Part shown: positions 5,751-12,503 of the stretch, in pieces
How the letters are laid out: every line of letters starts with the position of its first letter
How positions within the stretch are numbered: the first letter of the stretch is position 1
The notes under the pieces: generated by a model
What the model was told of the DNA's origin: nothing
Database searches by the model: none
What the model saw: the letters and a program-made list of their open reading frames with translations, nothing else
Position numbers and translations under genes: made by a program
Assembly: GCA_005223085.1 (NCBI GenBank)
Contig: NJBP01000056.1
Coordinates: forward strand, 1 to 12,819
From: Candidatus Aerophobetes bacterium Ae_b3b
GTDB taxonomy: Bacteria > Aerophobota > Aerophobia > Aerophobales > AE-B3A
Direction: 5' to 3'
Length of the DNA stretch: 12,819 bases

Positions 5751-6815
5751 ATGAGCTCGATAAATAAGAGAATTACTATAAAAGAAGTCGCCAAAGAAGC
5801 TAAGGTCTCTCCTTCTACGGTTGGTAGAGCAATAGGAGGGTACGGCTACGTTAGTGGACAGACCAGACGTAAAATCCTAAAGACTGCTAAAAAGCTTAAC
5901 TATCATCCTAACCTATTAGCAAGCAATTTTAGACGACAAAAAACGCATACCATTGGTTTAATCATACCAGATATCACTAACCCATTCTTCACTACTGTAG
6001 CACGAGGCGTAGAGGACCAGGCGAGAAAAAAACAATTTAAGGTATTTGTCTGTAGTACAGATGAAGATCCGGATATTGAGAAGGAATATATTGATGATTT
6101 AATCCAAAGGAGAGTGGAAGGGTTTGTTATCGCTCCTTCAACGGGGGGAGGTAAGCATCTTTTCAACCTCCAGAGTGACAAAATTAAGTTTGTTGTGGTT
6201 GATCGAGAAGTAAAAAATCTTAAAGCAGATACTGTCCACAGTGATAATGTGGACGGAGCCTATAGGCTTACAAACTACTTAATAAAGCTAGGACATAGAA
6301 GAATTGGCATTATTAATGGTGCTATGCAAACTTCTGTAGCTATTCAACGGTTTACGGGTTATAAAAAAGCATTGTTGGAAAGTAATGTACCAATAGTGGA
6401 TGCACTAGTCAAAGGGAATGATTGGCGAATGGAAGGTAGCTACAAACATACTATGGAATTGTTAACTTCAAAGTTTCCTCCAACAGCTATTTTTGCTGCA
6501 AATAACATTCTTGGCGTAGGTGTTCTGAGAGCTCTTAGAGAAATGGGTCTAAAAGTACCAACAGATATGAGTGTTGTTTGCTTTGATGATGTTCCCGTGG
6601 CGTCGTTAATGTACCCATTTTTAACAGTGGTAGCACAGTCTCCCTATACAATGGGAAAACTCGCGGCACAGATTCTTCTTGAAAGGATATCAGGACAAGG
6701 ACCAGCCGAACGTCAGGATATTGTGCTTAAGCCTAATTTCATCATCAGAGAATCCTGTAGGCCTCCACGGAATTCTGGTGAAATTCACATACTTTCTGGC
6801 ATGGAAGATAAATAG
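5751..6815 (+). CDS. LacI-family transcriptional regulator
   Basis: This 354-residue protein has an N-terminal helix-turn-helix, ITIKEVAKEAKVSPSTVGRA (residues 9-28), a hinge helix (about 51-62, HPNLLASNF), and a periplasmic-binding-protein-like sensor beginning IGLIIPDITNPFF. The length is typical. Family members bind a small sugar or related effector and repress, sometimes activate, a nearby operon. ATG 5751 is preferred to the in-frame ATG 5736 because AAGG (5741-5744) lies 6 bases before it and the extra residues would be MLRQY only. The gene has its own strong promoter with likely autoregulatory sites. A near-palindromic LacI-type operator lies in the next intergenic gap, inside the promoter of the hydrolase/transporter operon, so that operon is the probable target. 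The recognition region SPSTVGRA matches the class that prefers operators with a central CG. The effector is unknown. Confidence 0.9.
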   Translation: MSSINKRITIKEVAKEAKVSPSTVGRAIGGYGYVSGQTRRKILKTAKKLNYHPNLLASNFRRQKTHTIGLIIPDITNPFFTTVARGVEDQARKKQFKVFVCSTDEDPDIEKEYIDDLIQRRVEGFVIAPSTGGGKHLFNLQSDKIKFVVVDREVKNLKADTVHSDNVDGAYRLTNYLIKLGHRRIGIINGAMQTSVAIQRFTGYKKALLESNVPIVDALVKGNDWRMEGSYKHTMELLTSKFPPTAIFAANNILGVGVLRALREMGLKVPTDMSVVCFDDVPVASLMYPFLTVVAQSPYTMGKLAAQILLERISGQGPAERQDIVLKPNFIIRESCRPPRNSGEIHILSGMEDK

Positions 6816-6853
6816 CAAGAATAAAGACCCTGGAGAGAGATGTAAAATCAAGT

Positions 6854-6881
6854 TTGTGAAAGCGTTTTTAACCGATAAAAT
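6854..6881 (+). promoter_or_regulatory. Promoter with an embedded LacI-type operator upstream of the hydrolase/transporter operon
   Basis: TTGTGA (6854-6859) and TAAAAT (6876-6881) are spaced by 16 bases. Across the -35 edge and spacer lies TGAAAGCGTTTTTA (6857-6870), centred on CG at 6863-6864. It differs by one base from the symmetric LacI/CcpA-type palindrome TGAAAGCGTTTTCA. An occupied operator here would exclude RNA polymerase. The promoter hexamers are moderate matches; the operator is the stronger signal. The regulator encoded just upstream is the natural ligand, though a CcpA-like global regulator is an alternative. Confidence 0.55.
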
Positions 6882-6930
6882 TTTTTGAGTTGGGTAATAC
6901 AGAAGAATTAGATGTATTCCTATTAATTCA

Positions 6931-6954
6931 CTATTCGAGAGAGTAGATTTTTTT
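6931..6954 (+). terminator. Weak intrinsic-terminator-like hairpin in the operon leader
   Basis: CTATTC (6931-6936) and GAGTAG (6941-6946) pair over six positions with one G-T, closing a GAGA loop of the GNRA type. An A and seven Ts follow (6948-6954). The stem is short and AT-rich. It lies downstream of the presumed operon promoter and about 115 bases after the regulator stop, so it is either the regulator's terminator or an attenuator in the operon leader. A second weak hairpin (GAATTA 6905-6910 with TAATTC 6924-6929) stands just before it. Confidence 0.35.
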
Positions 6955-7060
6955 GGGTTAGATAAAGATGATTTTGAATTACTTCTTAGATAATTAGTTT
7001 TTCTCTTTGGGAATCTCCCCAGTAAATTGAACCATATCATCATGAGAAGGAGGTAGTAGG

Positions 7061-7378
7061 ATGCAGAGAGTGTTTGTGATGTACAAGCTAAAACCCGGTG
7101 TAAGCATGGATGACTACAGGAAGTGGTCTCAGGAAGTGGATCAGAAGATAACTCCTCATCAGCCAGGAGTAAAGAGCTTCAAAGTATTCGAGATAAAGGG
7201 TGCTGAGAAAGGAACCCCTCCCTATCAAATTGTAGAAGATATCGAGGTAGAGAGCTGGGAAGCCTGGCAAAAAGTAGTTGACGGAGAGGGAATGAAAAAA
7301 GTGATCACTGAGTGGAACAATTACGGCGATGCCGACACTCTCATAGCTGTGTATGGTGATCAGATCGAACCGATTTAA
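7061..7378 (+). CDS. Small dimeric alpha/beta-barrel protein (HapK/REDY-like)
   Basis: This 105-residue protein begins RVFVMYKLKPGVSMDDYRKW, then a central strand FKVFEIKG, then IVEDIEVESWEAWQKV and a C-terminal strand TLIAVYG. This beta-alpha-beta-beta-alpha-beta order, with KPGV in the first turn, is that of ferredoxin-like dimeric barrel proteins. It most resembles those annotated as HapK or REDY-like, a group whose biochemical role is largely unknown. Some relatives in the superfamily are monooxygenases, cyclases or lactone isomerases acting on small aromatic or polyketide-like compounds. ATG 7061 has an excellent SD (AAGGAGG at 7047-7053, 7 bases away). It is the first gene of the operon-like run, 90 bases before the amidohydrolase gene, so it probably acts on the same small molecule. 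The fold is likely; the activity is unknown. Confidence 0.65.
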   Translation: MQRVFVMYKLKPGVSMDDYRKWSQEVDQKITPHQPGVKSFKVFEIKGAEKGTPPYQIVEDIEVESWEAWQKVVDGEGMKKVITEWNNYGDADTLIAVYGDQIEPI

Positions 7379-7468
7379 GCACCTCGATGTCATCCCGGGC
7401 AATGCGTCAGGGACCCGAAATTGGCTCTATTGCTTGAGAGGAGAGAAGTAGTATAAGGAGAAGTTATT

Positions 7469-8338
7469 ATGAGTACAGAAAGATGGCCAGTCATTGATAC
7501 CCATTTCCATGTGGGGGTGAACACAATAAACACATTTATAGCCGAGGATGATCTTATCCCTTGGATGGATGAAGCCAAAATAGATATACAGATAATATTT
7601 CAGGTTAACGAGGGATTTACTCATCGCACTCCTGAATGGAACCCATACCTGGGAAATGACTACGTAGCCAAGATTCAGAAAATGTTTCCTGAGAGAGTTA
7701 TTGGACTGGCTACGATTAATCCCTGGCATCAGGCGCCCAAAAACTATGTTTTCCCACTCTCCAAGAGGGGTCAGAGCTTCAATGCAGTTACGGCCAGTCC
7801 AACTCTGGACGAGGTGGAAAGGTGTATCGTCGATTTGGGCCTTTGGGGACTAAAAATGCATCCCTTGGAGCATGGCTACGCCGTAAATAATGCTGATTTA
7901 ATCCATCCTATTATGGATAGGTTAACCGAACTGCAAGAGAAAGTGAATCGAAAACTTATAGTGGTAGTCCACGCTATGGGAGATACTATATTTAACTCAC
8001 CGGAGGCAGTTGCTGATATAGCCAAGTTCTATCCTGATCTGCTCTTTCTTATGGTTCATTGCGGATTTGTGTGGGGTTACGGGACAGTAGCCAGGGTTGT
8101 AGGTCCGTGCGAAAATGTTATGTTTGACCTTACTACTTGTGCTCAGAAATCTGTGGTTCTGGAAGCCTATGAGAAGTATGGCGTCCAGAGGTTTACCGCG
8201 GGTAGTGATGGTCCATTTGCCTCCCCTTCGGTAAAAATGGCCATTGTTGAGGATGTAGCCAACAGCGAAGATGAAAAAGAACTCATATTGGGAGGAAACC
8301 TGGCCAGGTACCTCGGAATTCCAAAAATAAAAGAATAG
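7469..8338 (+). CDS. Amidohydrolase-2 family metal-dependent hydrolase/decarboxylase
   Basis: This 289-residue TIM-barrel protein carries the metal-site residues of the amidohydrolase-2 family: DTHFH (His12 and His14) on the first strand, His168 in VVVHAMGD, His197 in MVHCGF, and Asp247 in AGSDGPF. GLKMHP (128-132) is the conserved strand before the histidines. This family includes 2-pyrone-4,6-dicarboxylate lactonase, 4-oxalomesaconate hydratase, aminocarboxymuconate semialdehyde decarboxylase and resorcylate decarboxylases; they hydrolyse or decarboxylate small cyclic or aromatic acids, usually with zinc or manganese. ATG 7469 has AAGGAG at 7455-7460, 8 bases away. The gene ends 28 bases before the ABC ATPase, pointing to cotranscription with an import system. 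There is no signal peptide, so it is cytoplasmic and acts after uptake. The family is firm; substrate is unknown. Confidence 0.85.
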   Translation: MSTERWPVIDTHFHVGVNTINTFIAEDDLIPWMDEAKIDIQIIFQVNEGFTHRTPEWNPYLGNDYVAKIQKMFPERVIGLATINPWHQAPKNYVFPLSKRGQSFNAVTASPTLDEVERCIVDLGLWGLKMHPLEHGYAVNNADLIHPIMDRLTELQEKVNRKLIVVVHAMGDTIFNSPEAVADIAKFYPDLLFLMVHCGFVWGYGTVARVVGPCENVMFDLTTCAQKSVVLEAYEKYGVQRFTAGSDGPFASPSVKMAIVEDVANSEDEKELILGGNLARYLGIPKIKE

Positions 8339-8366
8339 AATATAAAATTGATTGGGAGAACCCCAA

Positions 8367-9122
8367 TTGCCCAAAAAGGTTAAGATTCATATTGATAAAG
8401 TAAGTAAAGTGTATCAAACCGAGGATGGAAGGGAATTAAGCGTCCTACGGGAACTAAGCCTGGATATTTTGGAAGATGAGTTTGTCTGTATTATCGGTCC
8501 TTCTGGATGTGGAAAAACCACGCTCTTATCTATCATTGCTGGACTCCAACCTGCAACCTCGGGTCGGATCTTAGTGGACGGTGATATAGTGAGTGGGCCA
8601 GGACGAGACCGAGGGGTAGTTTTTCAGGAAGACGCCATTTTTCTCTGGCGAAAGGTCATCCATAATGTAGAATATGGTCTTCAGTTAAGGAAAGTTCCCA
8701 AAACAGAGAGAAGAAAGATTGTTCAGGAATACCTGAAGCTGGTGGGGCTGGAGGATTTCGCCAACTTCTTCCCTAAAGAATTATCGGGGGGGATGAAGAA
8801 GAAAGTTGCCCTGGCTACGGTCTACGCCAATGATCCTACCATATTACTCATGGATGAACCCTTCGGTTCCTTGGACTACCCGACCAAATGTAGATTACAA
8901 TTGGAATTACTCAAACTGTGGAAAACCAAAACCAAAACCACTGTGTTTATTACCCACGATGTCGAGGAAGCCATTTTCCTCTCCGACAGAATTGTGGTAC
9001 TCCAGAACGGTAAGGTGGAAACGGTCTACGAGAATCTTCTCCCCCGGCCTCGAGCGGACGAACTAAGAGTTCAGACTGAATTTAATAAGATAAAGGGTGA
9101 TTTGAGGGGTTATCTCGAATAG
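8367..9122 (+). CDS. ABC transporter ATP-binding subunit (SsuB/TauB-like)
   Basis: With TTG 8367 as start the protein has 251 residues and all nucleotide-binding motifs: Walker A GPSGCGKTT (44-52), Q-loop VVFQED (Gln87), signature LSGGM (139-143), Walker B ILLMDEP (159-165, Glu164), D-loop SLD, and switch histidine His197 (FITHDVEEA). The sequence is that of the nitrate/sulfonate/taurine import class. One oddity is KKK after LSGGM, where relatives usually have RQR. An upstream in-frame TTG at 8352 is possible, but GGGAG (8354-8358) fits the 8367 codon with 8-base spacing and would lie inside the coding region otherwise. It powers the two permeases encoded downstream at the inner membrane. Substrate specificity lies with the binding protein. 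Confidence 0.9.
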   Translation: MPKKVKIHIDKVSKVYQTEDGRELSVLRELSLDILEDEFVCIIGPSGCGKTTLLSIIAGLQPATSGRILVDGDIVSGPGRDRGVVFQEDAIFLWRKVIHNVEYGLQLRKVPKTERRKIVQEYLKLVGLEDFANFFPKELSGGMKKKVALATVYANDPTILLMDEPFGSLDYPTKCRLQLELLKLWKTKTKTTVFITHDVEEAIFLSDRIVVLQNGKVETVYENLLPRPRADELRVQTEFNKIKGDLRGYLE

Positions 9123-9174
9123 ATGGCTTTTGGAGCTGTGTTCCCAAAGAAAATCGAAAAAGGAGAATACTGCC

Positions 9175-10059
9175 TTGTCTTTGGTAAATGACACAATGGT
9201 CCGTTTCGGGAGAAAATTACGGTTCTATTATCTCACACTTCTGACAGTCGGGACTATTCTGGTAGTATGGGAAGTTACAGCTCATGCGCTGAGCTTTTTT
9301 ACTCCTTTCGCCACTACTATTCTTCCTCCCCTCGAGCACATAATTACCGTATCTCTTCCTGGCTTTGCTACCTTCTACGGAGTTGGAATGCCGGGAATCT
9401 ACGGGAAGGCCCCTTCTTTCTCCTTTGCTTTCCTGGTGTTGGGGTATCATTCAATTATCACCTTTTTCCGGGTAATAACTGGTACTCTACTGGGAGCCGC
9501 CATCGGTATCGGCCTGGGGATCTTAATTGGTTGGAGTTACCGCTTCGAGACCTTTGTCGGTATTCCGCTCCTCTTCATTCGAACTGTTCCCCTTCTAGCT
9601 ATGATTCCACTGTTCATCGTCTGGTTCGGTGGTAGTGAACTCGGCGTTCTTTTGTATATCGCCTTCGGCAGTTTCATAATGCTGGTCATTAATACCATGG
9701 AAGCTATTCGAAATGTACCTCCTGTTTATCAAAAGTACGCCAGAACCCTAGGAGCTACTCGGGGACAGCTTTTCCGAACGGTGATAATACCAGCTATTGT
9801 TCCTGAACTGACCGGAGGAATCCGGGTCGTTATAGGGCTTTCCTGGGCTATTGGTCTGGCGGCGGAATACCTGGCCACCCAGCGGGGACTGGGCAGAATG
9901 ATGATACTTTCCGAACAGTATATGTACACCGGACGAATGATAATGATTGCTTTTCTGTATATGATCTTCTCTATCGGTTTAAACAAGGTGTATGTGCAGG
10001 GGGCCAACTACATCACTAGGTGGGTCCCCCGGGTAGAAGAAATTCGTGAAAGGAGGTGA
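9175..10059 (+). CDS. ABC transporter permease, first of two (SsuC/TauC-like)
   Basis: From TTG 9175 this is a 294-residue integral membrane protein with about six helices: roughly 18-36, 95-120, 126-151, 157-173, 216-232 and 252-270. The cytoplasmic coupling loop carries the EAA-type motif YARTLGATRGQLFRT, then IIPAIVPELTGGIR. TTG 9175 is preferred because AAGGAG (9160-9165) lies 9 bases upstream; TTG 9130 and ATG 9196 are in-frame alternatives without a good SD. Between helices 1 and 2 there is an extra loop of about 30 residues (around PGFATFYGVGMPGIYGKAP) not found in ordinary SsuC proteins. It would face the periplasm and could touch the binding protein. A paralogue with the same coupling motif lies after the binding-protein gene, so the channel is probably a heterodimer. 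Its stop overlaps an 11-base perfect SD word. Confidence 0.85.
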   Translation: MSLVNDTMVRFGRKLRFYYLTLLTVGTILVVWEVTAHALSFFTPFATTILPPLEHIITVSLPGFATFYGVGMPGIYGKAPSFSFAFLVLGYHSIITFFRVITGTLLGAAIGIGLGILIGWSYRFETFVGIPLLFIRTVPLLAMIPLFIVWFGGSELGVLLYIAFGSFIMLVINTMEAIRNVPPVYQKYARTLGATRGQLFRTVIIPAIVPELTGGIRVVIGLSWAIGLAAEYLATQRGLGRMMILSEQYMYTGRMIMIAFLYMIFSIGLNKVYVQGANYITRWVPRVEEIRERR

Positions 10060-10060
10060 T
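10050..10060 (+). promoter_or_regulatory. Eleven-base perfect anti-SD complement without a properly spaced start
   Basis: AAGGAGGTGAT is complementary to the canonical 3' end of 16S rRNA over its whole length. It overlaps the permease stop codon (10057-10059). The only nearby ATG, at 10059, overlaps the stop as TGATG and lies 2 bases from the AGGAGG core, too close for normal initiation, though it is in frame with the binding protein. That start would add 21 charged residues before the signal peptide. A ribosome standby or coupling site is another reading. Confidence 0.4.
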
Positions 10061-10121
10061 GATAAGAACTAAGGATCGAATATCCAGAGAAAAAAGACTG
10101 AAAGAAGAAAAGGAGAAAGTA

Positions 10122-11468
10122 ATGAGAAAAAAAACGAAACTTTTCTTGGTTTTTACGCTTATAGGTACTATGGTTGCGACTCTCAGCTCTGGTGTTCTTG
10201 CCCAGAAGCCAGCTATACCTGAGATTCCCAAGGTAGAGGTGGTATTTGGACACGAACCCTATATGGACCATACCGAGTATATCATTGGAATGAGCAAGGG
10301 CTGGTACGATGAGGTGGGAATAACCATTTTGCCCAAGCCCAACGGTAAGGTGATATCGAGCGAAAACTGTGTACCTGTTCTGGCAGCCGGCTCAGTAGAC
10401 ATACTCTCAGGATCAAGTGTGCTGTTCCTGGGTGCCTATAAGAGTTTGCCGCCCTACAAAGGGATCTTTTGGGCAGACATATTTCAGGGATACGCTATCA
10501 TGGCTCAACCGGACCAGGGATACAAAAGCGTGGATGATTTTATTGCCGAAGGGGTGGAACCCAAAGAAGCGTTGTTTAAAGCCGCGCAGCAGATGAAAGG
10601 AAAAAAGTTTGGGTATCCCACTGAGGCAGCCATAAAGGGCTTCATCTTCCTTGCCCTGGAGAAGGGTGGCATTACCTTGGGTGATGTTGACACTGTTATT
10701 GCGCCAGATGCAAAGACTGTAGCTATGATGATTGGCAAACAAATTGACTTTGAGGTTGGTGGAGTTCCTGCCCACATAACCCTGGAAAGTAAGGGGTTTA
10801 AGCCAATCATTACCTCATTCGACCTTGCCAGGTATGCCAAGCCTTCACCAGAATCAAAAGAGCTGCGGGCCATCTTTCATGATGGTATGGTGGCGCTCGA
10901 TTCCTGGATAGAGAAGAACCACGATACCATGCTCAGAATGTGCGGTGTTCTGGCCAGAATTACGGTCTTTATGAACGAACACCAGGCTGAGGCTATCGAA
11001 ATACACCGTCCATTTTTAAACTCAGCTGCTGGGACCAATATCACCCACGAGGAAACCATAGTCATCTATGAGTCTCTTGATCCGTTCATCCCCTTTGACC
11101 AACAATGGATGTGGTACCTGGACCCTGGCAATCCACTCTACGAGGACAATATACATGGTTCTCATATCAAGATTTGGGAAGAAAAAGGACTGTTCAAACC
11201 CGGGGAAGTAAAGCCGGAAGATGTTTCTATTGCATCAAAGAACTATAAGGAGCTCCTTTATCTACGCGACAATGCTCATATGAAGATGCTGAAGACGCAG
11301 AGACTACTGAAAAAAGCTGAAGAGAAAGGAGTGGCTGGCCCTGACCTCAACCAGGCTAAAGACCTTCTGGCCGAGGCCAACGACCATTCCGAGATCTATA
11401 ACTACCTGGATGCTTCAAGATTTGCCGGTGCTGCTCTGGAATGGGTTAACTATGCCCTTTCTCAATAG
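10122..11468 (+). CDS. ABC transporter substrate-binding protein with C-terminal helical extension
   Basis: This 448-residue secreted protein belongs to the NMT1/THI5-like, SsuA/TauA-type binding proteins. ATG 10122 is chosen because AAGGAG (10110-10115) lies 6 bases away and the product begins with a clear Sec signal: MRKKTK, a hydrophobic stretch of about 20 residues, and a cleavage site after GVLA (27/28). The mature part starts with the usual first strand and helix (VEVVFGHEPYMDHTEYIIGM...GWYDEVGI) and the AAGSVDILSG segment that lines the binding cleft. Ordinary members are about 320-340 residues. This one has roughly 100 more, ending in about 75 residues (372-448) of amphipathic helices: KMLKTQRLLKKAEEKG, AKDLLAEAND and ASRFAGAALEWVNYALSQ. 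No lipobox is seen, so it should be free in the periplasm unless the extension anchors it. It lies between the two permease genes and is followed by a strong hairpin. Confidence 0.85.
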   Translation: MRKKTKLFLVFTLIGTMVATLSSGVLAQKPAIPEIPKVEVVFGHEPYMDHTEYIIGMSKGWYDEVGITILPKPNGKVISSENCVPVLAAGSVDILSGSSVLFLGAYKSLPPYKGIFWADIFQGYAIMAQPDQGYKSVDDFIAEGVEPKEALFKAAQQMKGKKFGYPTEAAIKGFIFLALEKGGITLGDVDTVIAPDAKTVAMMIGKQIDFEVGGVPAHITLESKGFKPIITSFDLARYAKPSPESKELRAIFHDGMVALDSWIEKNHDTMLRMCGVLARITVFMNEHQAEAIEIHRPFLNSAAGTNITHEETIVIYESLDPFIPFDQQWMWYLDPGNPLYEDNIHGSHIKIWEEKGLFKPGEVKPEDVSIASKNYKELLYLRDNAHMKMLKTQRLLKKAEEKGVAGPDLNQAKDLLAEANDHSEIYNYLDASRFAGAALEWVNYALSQ

Positions 11469-11506
11469 GCTGCATCAGGTAGAACAACTGAGTTGAGTTA
11501 CCTTTA

Positions 11507-11554
11507 TTGCTGTACCAGGCCGTAAGAGCTGATCTCTCTGGCCTGGTACAGCAA
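11507..11554 (+). repeat. Perfect 15-bp hairpin after the binding-protein gene (mRNA-stabilising or attenuating)
   Basis: TTGCTGTACCAGGCC (11507-11521) and GGCCTGGTACAGCAA (11540-11554) are exact reverse complements around an 18-base loop. In the loop AGAG (11525-11528) can pair with CTCT further on and lengthen the structure. No T-run follows (CACCTCTTCTC), so this is not a typical intrinsic terminator. It lies 38 bases past the stop of the binding-protein gene and 65 bases before the next permease. In several ABC operons such hairpins protect the 3' end of the binding-protein mRNA. That role is inferred from position. Confidence 0.75.
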
Positions 11555-11619
11555 CACCTCTTCTCATAGCCTAATAGGGACAACCGGAATCCATTAATTA
11601 AGAGTCGAGACTGAAAAGG

Positions 11620-12411
11620 TTGAAGAAAAGTAGGGGAACTTGGACCATATCTATTCTGGGGTTACTTTGTTTCATAGCTATTTGGGAGCTCGTTGCTCGT
11701 TGGCTCGGACCTACTAAATTACCCTCACCACTGACAGTCTTCTCTGGATTCGTCTCTACATTCAATTATTCTCTTCGTATATCGATCCAGGGAGGGGGAG
11801 AGGGCGGATTTAAGCCACACATTTTTTATACATTGCAAAGGACGCTCACGGGTTCCTTCGCTGGAATTGCTATCGGCATAGGAGTGGGTCTAGCCATGGG
11901 CTGGAGTAGAAGGTTGCGTATGGCTATCGAGCTTCCACTTGAGGCCATTAGAACCATCCCTCCCCTGGTCTTGATTCCTTTTTTTCTGATGTGGTTTGGA
12001 AGAGGACCTCGGGCCCAGTTTTCTATCCTGGCTTTGTACTGTTTTTTTATGCTCACCATTAACACCCTGGAAGCAATTAATAACGTTCGTCCATCACGCC
12101 TAAATTTTGCTCTCACTCTGGGAGCTAGCCGAGGACAGATATTTAGAACCGTCGTCCTGCCCAGCATCGTACCGGAGCTGACCGGGGGTATTAGAGTTGC
12201 CATCGGAACTTCTTGGGGAATTCAGGTAGTGGCCGAATTAATGGGAACTCCTTGGGGGATCGGTAAAGTTTTTGAGCTTTCTAGGGCCCTTCAGGCTCTC
12301 GACCTTATTATAATTGGAATCATGTGGATAACCATTTTGGCCGTCATAACTGACTTAGCCTTTCTTTCCTTAGCCAAATACATCACTCGATGGGCTCCAA
12401 GAGTATCCTAG
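11620..12411 (+). CDS. ABC transporter permease, second of two (SsuC/TauC-like)
   Basis: This 263-residue protein has about six membrane helices, the first at about 9-28 (ISILGLLCFIAIWELVARW). The coupling loop reads FALTLGASRGQIFRTVVLP followed by SIVPELTGGIR, nearly the same as in the first permease, so the two are paralogues. The C-termini also match (KYITRWAPRV against NYITRWVPRV). A glycine-rich loop (about 52-64, LRISIQGGGEGGF) between helices 1 and 2 is longer than in ordinary SsuC. The start is TTG 11620; upstream the frame is closed by TAA at 11599-11601 and no ATG or GTG exists near, but the AAAGG before it touches the codon, so initiation looks weak. Reduced synthesis relative to the binding protein would suit subunit ratios. 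It most likely pairs with the first permease, since only one ATPase gene is present here. Confidence 0.85.
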   Translation: MKKSRGTWTISILGLLCFIAIWELVARWLGPTKLPSPLTVFSGFVSTFNYSLRISIQGGGEGGFKPHIFYTLQRTLTGSFAGIAIGIGVGLAMGWSRRLRMAIELPLEAIRTIPPLVLIPFFLMWFGRGPRAQFSILALYCFFMLTINTLEAINNVRPSRLNFALTLGASRGQIFRTVVLPSIVPELTGGIRVAIGTSWGIQVVAELMGTPWGIGKVFELSRALQALDLIIIGIMWITILAVITDLAFLSLAKYITRWAPRVS

Positions 12412-12503
12412 GTCAGCGACAAGAGGTGCTCGTTAGGAGTTACTCATCCTAAGCCTGAGAAAGACAGTGGTGTGCACAACAAAAACACTGAAAGGAGTCG
12501 AAA

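Noticed and set aside
9267-9635. Plus-strand open frame of 122 codons inside the first permease gene
   Set aside because: It is an alternative-frame shadow of a clearly conserved membrane protein and lacks any motif.
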